From Treponema_C sp050937815 (GTDB lineage: Bacteria > Spirochaetota > Spirochaetia > Treponematales > Treponemataceae), in contig NZ_JACDIJ010000002.1 in NCBI RefSeq assembly GCF_050937815.1, forward strand, positions 1-64,000: a stretch of DNA of 64,000 bases, given 5' to 3'. A program made the position numbers and the translations under genes. The notes beneath the pieces are model-generated. The model had not been told where the DNA came from. It saw only the letters and a list, made by a program, of their open reading frames with translations, and searched no databases. Positions within the stretch are counted from its first letter, which is position 1. Each line of letters starts with the position of its first letter. Positions 59,890 to 64,000 of the stretch are shown piece by piece.

Positions 59890-59995
59890 CGATAGTTAAA
59901 CTCTTTTGTATACACACCTTTTCGTCCTTTAGAAGCTTGCGCCTTTGTCCAATCATCCTTCGTTACCCTCTTCTATATATTGAATCATGATAGGG

Positions 59996-60778
59996 CTAAA
60001 ACGGCGGGGTATCAAAAAAACGGTGCACCAATTCAGAACTATTCGCTATTTCTTCCCCGCTTAGGTTCTCTCGTGCCATTTCTTCAACATATTTGAAATA
60101 GCCATATGAAACATATTCTTCTTTAAAGGGACTATAAGAAACAAGCGAACGTACCATCCGAACAGGTTTCTGTTTAAATGTTTTTTTACTCAACTGCTTT
60201 CTTATGTTTTCCGGGATTGTCGCCAGTGCCATGGGTGTCTTTGTATATCCTATCGGATCAATACCTTCAACGTTAATTAACTGTGACTCTGTCGGTTCGC
60301 AAAATTTGTAAATACTTTCTTTTTCCCAATATAGATTTCCAATAATTTTAACATTTAATATACCGTTATTAATGAACCAAATACCTATAAGTGCACCCAT
60401 ATATTTTTTTTTGCCATGAGGATAGTATACCTCACGCAACATGTAAAAAAGCTTATTCGGGAAAAACCAATATGTTGCAACACTGGGCTGTTCCAGTCCG
60501 GTCCAAGCTCCCAATATCATCGATTCTTCGTTAGATAAATTATATTTCGCTTTTAATTCAGGGAACTCATCCCAAAAATACGTCCCTAGCGGATTCAAAA
60601 CGTCCGTAAATTTCTGCAGCTGTTCATACGTATATGCCTTTTCTGCAATCCGCTCTTTTTCCGCTTGTTTTTTATCGTCAATAACTACATACACCACCAT
60701 AATTAAAAATAATCCGATACATGCGGCTAAAAGAATCAAAAAAACCTGTAGTATTTTCTTTAATATCTTTTTTATCAT
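59996..60778 (-). CDS. Membrane-anchored hypothetical protein
   Basis: A 260-residue protein with an N-terminal membrane helix (ILQVFLILLAACIGLFLIMV) and an extracytoplasmic domain rich in aromatic residues (ESMILGAWTGLEQPSVATYW FFPNKLFYMLREVYYPHGKK). AGAGGT precedes the ATG. No family is recognised; AT-rich like other accessory genes here. Confidence 0.55.
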   Translation of the reverse strand: MIKKILKKILQVFLILLAACIGLFLIMVVYVVIDDKKQAEKERIAEKAYTYEQLQKFTDVLNPLGTYFWDEFPELKAKYNLSNEESMILGAWTGLEQPSVATYWFFPNKLFYMLREVYYPHGKKKYMGALIGIWFINNGILNVKIIGNLYWEKESIYKFCEPTESQLINVEGIDPIGYTKTPMALATIPENIRKQLSKKTFKQKPVRMVRSLVSYSPFKEEYVSYGYFKYVEEMARENLSGEEIANSSELVHRFFDTPPF

Positions 60779-60952
60779 AAAGTACCTCTATTTCACCACC
60801 GTATAAAAGCGAACGTAGTTCTCCAATAAATATTCCCGATAAGAATACCGCTGTCTCCGGTAATTAAAACATATCGTCTCGCAGCCGGTTAAGTTTTTCT
60901 GTATGGTACACCCCCTTTGTATATATCTTTATTCCTGCTTGCAGCACAAAAC

Positions 60953-61219
60953 CTAATATACAATGTGGTTATAGATACTTTTAACCAACAAACATATAAA
61001 AATTCCTATACATATAAACATAAGTTTCTTTTTCTTTTTTATCACGGAAATTAAAAATACAGTTATATAAGTTATTTCCAATGGAAGAAGAAGAACTGAA
61101 AGCCCATATGTCGAATCGACCAGAGGACCACCTAAATTAAACACAAAATCAAGAAACATTGCATTATACATAACTAAATACAGCAATACTTCCAGAAAAA
61201 AATTTAATACATCCATCAT
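60953..61219 (-). CDS. Small membrane protein
   Basis: An 88-residue protein with three predicted membrane helices and a Lys-rich loop (ISVIKKKKKLMFI). GGAATG lies upstream of the ATG. No family is recognised. The 174 bases between it and the preceding gene show nothing clear. Confidence 0.45.
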   Translation of the reverse strand: MMDVLNFFLEVLLYLVMYNAMFLDFVFNLGGPLVDSTYGLSVLLLPLEITYITVFLISVIKKKKKLMFICIGIFICLLVKSIYNHIVY

Positions 61220-61508
61220 AACTCATTCCGAATAGACTTTTCTATAACCATCTATTTGTGTAATGAATATTTTCTAAAGAATATAAACACATCAATATTA
61301 TTTTTCTCTTCATTCCCGATTTCTCCTTTCCCTATTATACCACATACTTTACATAAGCGCTATGCAAAGAACCGTTTCGGCGAAGCTGCACAACACACTA
61401 TATCTGTTTTGATTGTAATGTTTAAAATAAAGTCGTTGCAATATACCGACTCAAAATTCTTGACCTTGTATACGTATTGATTTATAATTAATACGTAAGG
61501 AGGCGGCT
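61220..61508. other. AT-rich intergenic region
   Basis: Holds signals for the truncated antitoxin gene: a Shine-Dalgarno AAGGAGG just before GTG 61509 and a likely -10 (TATAAT at about 61472-61477). Nothing else is recognised. Confidence 0.35.
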
Positions 61509-61613
61509 GTGGCGGGAAAATTAACCCTCAGTATCGATGAAAATTTAATCGGCTTTGCCCACTGTCGCACGGCTCTCAATGCGAGCCGTGCTTATCGGGT
61601 TTTTACTGCGTAA
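61509..61613 (+). pseudogene. Truncated DUF6364-type antitoxin
   Basis: From GTG 61509 (AAGGAGG upstream) the frame reads MAGKLTLSIDENLIGFAHC, the N-terminal strand and helix start of DUF6364 antitoxins, then runs into the GCACGGCTC palindrome and stops after 34 codons. The rest of the ribbon-helix-helix and the toxin are missing. Confidence 0.65.
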
Positions 61614-61620
61614 AAACCCG
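61567..61620. repeat. GCACGGCTC two-hairpin element, copy 3
   Basis: GCACGGCTC-TCAATGC-GAGCCGTGC (61567-61591), then CGGGTTTTT-ACTGCGT-AAAAACCCG (61596-61620). The inner TTTTTACTGCGTAAAAA is identical to copy 2, while the outer bases change on both arms (GCGAG/CTCGC there, CGGG/CCCG here). Confidence 0.75.
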
Positions 61621-61694
61621 CAGACTTGAAAGTTTCTATGGGTATTTTTAACCTCTTTTTGTATATACATCGCACTTAACACCTATAAAATTAT

Positions 61695-62459
61695 TTAATA
61701 TGTCAGTCCTTTGATTTGTAATCCCAACTCATCGGCAATCCACTTTGCAGTATATCCTTCATTGTCAACAATACTTATATCCGCTCCGTGTTCTATTAAA
61801 TATTCGCAAATATCTATTCTACCGCTATTTACCGCATACATAAGAGCGCTGCATCCTATGGAATTTATAGCGTTTACATCTATTTTGTGATTAACCAAAA
61901 ACTTTACACAATCAAAATGCCCCATAATAACCGCACTGAACAATGCCGTTGCATTATCTTCATTTTTTATATTTATATTTTTTGTCTTTTTGTAAATTAC
62001 ATCAAGTACTTCTACGCCGGTTGCTGCTGCATACGATAACGTGCTATAACCATTAGAATTGGTAAAGACAGAAACATCTACGTTATATTTAATCAACAAC
62101 TCAAGTCCTTTTATATTATTATTTACAATGCAATTAAATATTATCGGCATATGTATTGTCGGTGATATCGCATCAGGATTTGCTCCTTTTTTTAATAGGA
62201 ATTCTGCAATGTCGTAATGATTATAATATAAGGCTCCCTCCAAAGGATTTATCATAAATAACCCTTCAAGACCGTATTGTTCTACCGATCGGGGACCGAA
62301 TCTTTTATAATATCTTTTTACACCCTCCAAATCTCCGTTTTCCAGATACTTTGAATATTCGGCAAAATCTTCCAATGTAGGAAACTCTTCCTTACAGGAA
62401 ACAACCGACAAAACCGATATCGTAATCAGTACATATAAAATTATTCTTTTTACATTCAT
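61695..62459 (-). CDS. Ankyrin-repeat lipoprotein
   Basis: A 254-residue protein with lipobox LSVVSC (Cys at about residue 22) and about five ankyrin repeats (INPLEGALYYNHYDIAEFLL KKGANPD, NATALFSAVIMGHFDCVKFL, CSALMYAVNSGRIDICEYLI EHGADIS). Repeats serve protein binding at the envelope. GGGAGC precedes the ATG. Confidence 0.82.
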   Translation of the reverse strand: MNVKRIILYVLITISVLSVVSCKEEFPTLEDFAEYSKYLENGDLEGVKRYYKRFGPRSVEQYGLEGLFMINPLEGALYYNHYDIAEFLLKKGANPDAISPTIHMPIIFNCIVNNNIKGLELLIKYNVDVSVFTNSNGYSTLSYAAATGVEVLDVIYKKTKNINIKNEDNATALFSAVIMGHFDCVKFLVNHKIDVNAINSIGCSALMYAVNSGRIDICEYLIEHGADISIVDNEGYTAKWIADELGLQIKGLTY

Positions 62460-62532
62460 TTATTTACAGCTCCCGTTTCCATTATACCACATATTGTATA
62501 TAGTCTCCATTTTATTTTCTTTTTTTTAATAT

Positions 62533-62573
62533 GGACAAATTCACTTTTCAAAAGTGAATTTGTCCGTTATAAT
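62533..62573 (+). promoter_or_regulatory. 33-base perfect palindrome and promoter of the DUF4143 ATPase
   Basis: Arms GGACAAATTCACTTTT and AAAAGTGAATTTGTCC flank a single C (62533-62565). A TTTTCA-like -35 lies inside it, and TATAAT (62568-62573) follows, six bases before ATG 62580. An operator or structural element is likely. Confidence 0.75.
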
Positions 62574-62579
62574 AAAACC

Positions 62580-63752
62580 ATGATACGGCGAAAGATAAAG
62601 AAAACCTTTTTACAATCATTGCAATTTTACCCGATAACGATTGTTACCGGTCCGAGGCAGTCCGGGAAAACGACGTTTTTAAAAGATGTTTTGCCCGATT
62701 GGAAGTATGTTTCCCTTGAAGACCCCGATATACGGGAATTTTGTAAAACGGATCCCAGAGGGTTTTTATCGTCGTTTTCGGAGCGTTCAATCATCGATGA
62801 AGCACAGCGGGTTCCCGAGCTTTTCTCGTATTTGCAGACAAAAACGGATAAAACGGGAGATTCGGGACAATATGTCCTTTCCGGCTCTCAAAATTTTCAG
62901 CTTATGAAGTCGATTTCTCAGTCGTTAGCGGGAAGATGTTCCGTTCTTAAACTCATGCCCTTTTCGCAAACGGAATTGCAAGAGGCAAATCTTTTGCATA
63001 AAAACGTATACGACTACATTTATACGGGCGGTTATCCGCGTATTTACGACAAACACATTCCGCCAGCAAGATATTATGCCGATTATTTTGAAACCTATGT
63101 ACAGCGGGATATACGAAACGTGGAAAATATCGGCGATTTGCAGCTTTTTACCAAATTTATAAAACTGTGTGCGGGAAGAATCGGGCAGCTTGTAAATATA
63201 ACCTCCTTGGCTAATGATTGCGGAATTTCGGCTACAACCGCGACAAGATGGCTTGCTTTGCTTGAAACAAGTTTTATAATCTATAAGTTAAAGCCCGATT
63301 TCAGGAATTTTACAAAACGTCTTACAAAGATGCCGAAAATATATTTTACGGACACGGGCTTAGCCTCTTATTTACTGGGACTGAAAAGCGGAGAACAGCT
63401 GTCTACCCACTATCTTCGCGGGAACCTTTTTGAAAACATGATTATAAACGGTTTTGTTTGTAATGAATATAATCGCGGGTTTGAACCGGATTTTTCCTAT
63501 TGGCGCGATAAAACGGGGCTTGAAATCGACTTGTTAAAAACTTCTCTTACACAAGAAGGAAAAGAAATTATTGAAGCCTATGAAATCAAGTCAGGAGAAA
63601 CGATGAGCTCCGATTATTTTTCCAATATGGAAAAATGGGCAAAATTTCCGGGAAACACGAACAATACCAAAACCCTTATTTATGCCGGAGAACAGTCCTT
63701 TACTACGCAATACGGAAAAGTTATGTCGTGGAATAACCCGTTATATCTTTAA
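62580..63752 (+). CDS. AAA ATPase with DUF4143 domain
   Basis: A 390-residue protein. The AAA_14 domain has Walker A VTGPRQSGKTTFL (about residue 24) and FSERSIIDEAQRVPELFSYL (Walker B), plus the sensor-like YVLSGSQNFQLM. A winged-helix-like region (ITSLANDCGISATTATRWLA) and a C-terminal nuclease-like DUF4143 domain (FEPDFSYWRDKTGLEIDLLK, EIKSGETMSSDYF) follow. The family is abundant in anaerobes; function unknown, possibly defence or toxin-like. The mRNA is predicted to be leaderless. Confidence 0.9.
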   Translation: MIRRKIKKTFLQSLQFYPITIVTGPRQSGKTTFLKDVLPDWKYVSLEDPDIREFCKTDPRGFLSSFSERSIIDEAQRVPELFSYLQTKTDKTGDSGQYVLSGSQNFQLMKSISQSLAGRCSVLKLMPFSQTELQEANLLHKNVYDYIYTGGYPRIYDKHIPPARYYADYFETYVQRDIRNVENIGDLQLFTKFIKLCAGRIGQLVNITSLANDCGISATTATRWLALLETSFIIYKLKPDFRNFTKRLTKMPKIYFTDTGLASYLLGLKSGEQLSTHYLRGNLFENMIINGFVCNEYNRGFEPDFSYWRDKTGLEIDLLKTSLTQEGKEIIEAYEIKSGETMSSDYFSNMEKWAKFPGNTNNTKTLIYAGEQSFTTQYGKVMSWNNPLYL

Positions 63753-64000
63753 TTACTTCGCTTGCGATAAGAAGACCGGCGGAGGCGGGAACAAAGGCGA
63801 TACTTGCGGGCGGTTTACATGAAATGCGGGGCACTTCGGTTGAAAAGACGGTTTTAAGAGAGGCGATGCCGCGTTTTTTTAATTCGGTGCGTATAACGCG
63901 CGCGAGGGGGCACACCCTTGTTTTAAAAATATCGGCGGTTTCAAAGCGCGAGGGGTCGAGCTTGTTACCCGTTCCCATAGAGCTGATAATCGGAATATGC
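63721..64000 (-). CDS. tcdA: tRNA threonylcarbamoyladenosine dehydratase (TcdA-like), partial
   Basis: Only the last 92 or so residues are in the window; the gene continues past the right edge. It shows the E1-like family end ISSMGTGNKLDPSRFETADI, FKTRVCPLARVIRTELKKRG and IAFVPASAGLLIASEVIKDI. The enzyme cyclises t6A to ct6A at tRNA position 37. Its 3' end overlaps the convergent ATPase gene by 32 bases. Confidence 0.85.
   Translation of the reverse strand, partial: HIPIISSMGTGNKLDPSRFETADIFKTRVCPLARVIRTELKKRGIASLKTVFSTEVPRISCKPPASIAFVPASAGLLIASEVIKDITGYSTT

Noticed and set aside
1..64000. tRNA or rRNA genes
   Set aside because: No T-loop (GGTTCGANTCC) with matching cloverleaf or rRNA-like sequence was seen on either strand by eye; tRNAscan-SE would settle it.

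Overview
This is a chromosomal replication-origin region of a Treponema-like spirochaete. The dnaA-dnaN-recF-DUF721 block, the rpmH-rnpA-yidD-yidC-jag block, many secreted lipoproteins, a TRL-like protein and the XPB-type helicase pair all fit that group. The species is not identified. Genes left of dnaA run mostly on the minus strand and those to the right mostly on the plus strand, as expected around a bidirectional origin. The dnaA-dnaN gap holds DnaA boxes and a DnaA-trio tract. A perfect 16-base parS site lies about 6 kb to the left.

Layout. 0-7.6 kb: a MATE exporter with its TetR regulator, a macro-domain protein, a small regulator/membrane-protein pair, two secreted proteins and a cation/proton antiporter. 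7.6-11.3 kb: a gene-poor zone packed with palindromes, a 17-copy heptanucleotide tandem repeat, one LRR lipoprotein flanked by direct repeats, and an Rpn-family nuclease gene whose middle has been replaced by palindromes. 11.4-16.9 kb: an AT-rich island of small same-strand membrane proteins and lipoproteins, several frame-disrupted, bounded by duplicated sequences that include a repeated promoter. 17.1-17.7 kb: a RelBE-type toxin-antitoxin pair.

18.6-36 kb is mostly ordinary chromosome: YitT, two tandem lipases, a TPM/TPM/LemA set, an SGNH esterase, a five-gene operon ending in XPB helicase, its Helicase_C_3-type partner and a HAD phosphatase, a dicarboxylate symporter, and a hisG-hisB-dtd operon. 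36-45 kb: lipoproteins, YjbQ, QueH, parS, a broken toxin with an intact antitoxin, gyrA and gyrB. 45-55.9 kb: the origin and the conserved rightward block, ending in a cyclophilin-FKBP fusion. 56-62.5 kb is a second accessory zone with secreted proteins, BrnTA, a truncated DUF6364 antitoxin and a second palindrome family. The window closes with a DUF4143 ATPase under a 33-base palindrome and a truncated TcdA-like gene.

Two patterns run across the window. First, at least eight genes, dnaA included, have a well-formed promoter whose -10 box ends 5-8 bases before the start codon with no Shine-Dalgarno sequence, implying leaderless transcripts. Second, the palindrome zone is built from a repeated three-hairpin module in which a small core (CA-NGGA-TG) is kept while the stems change sequence on both arms together. 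I regard this module as the best candidate for an undescribed element here.
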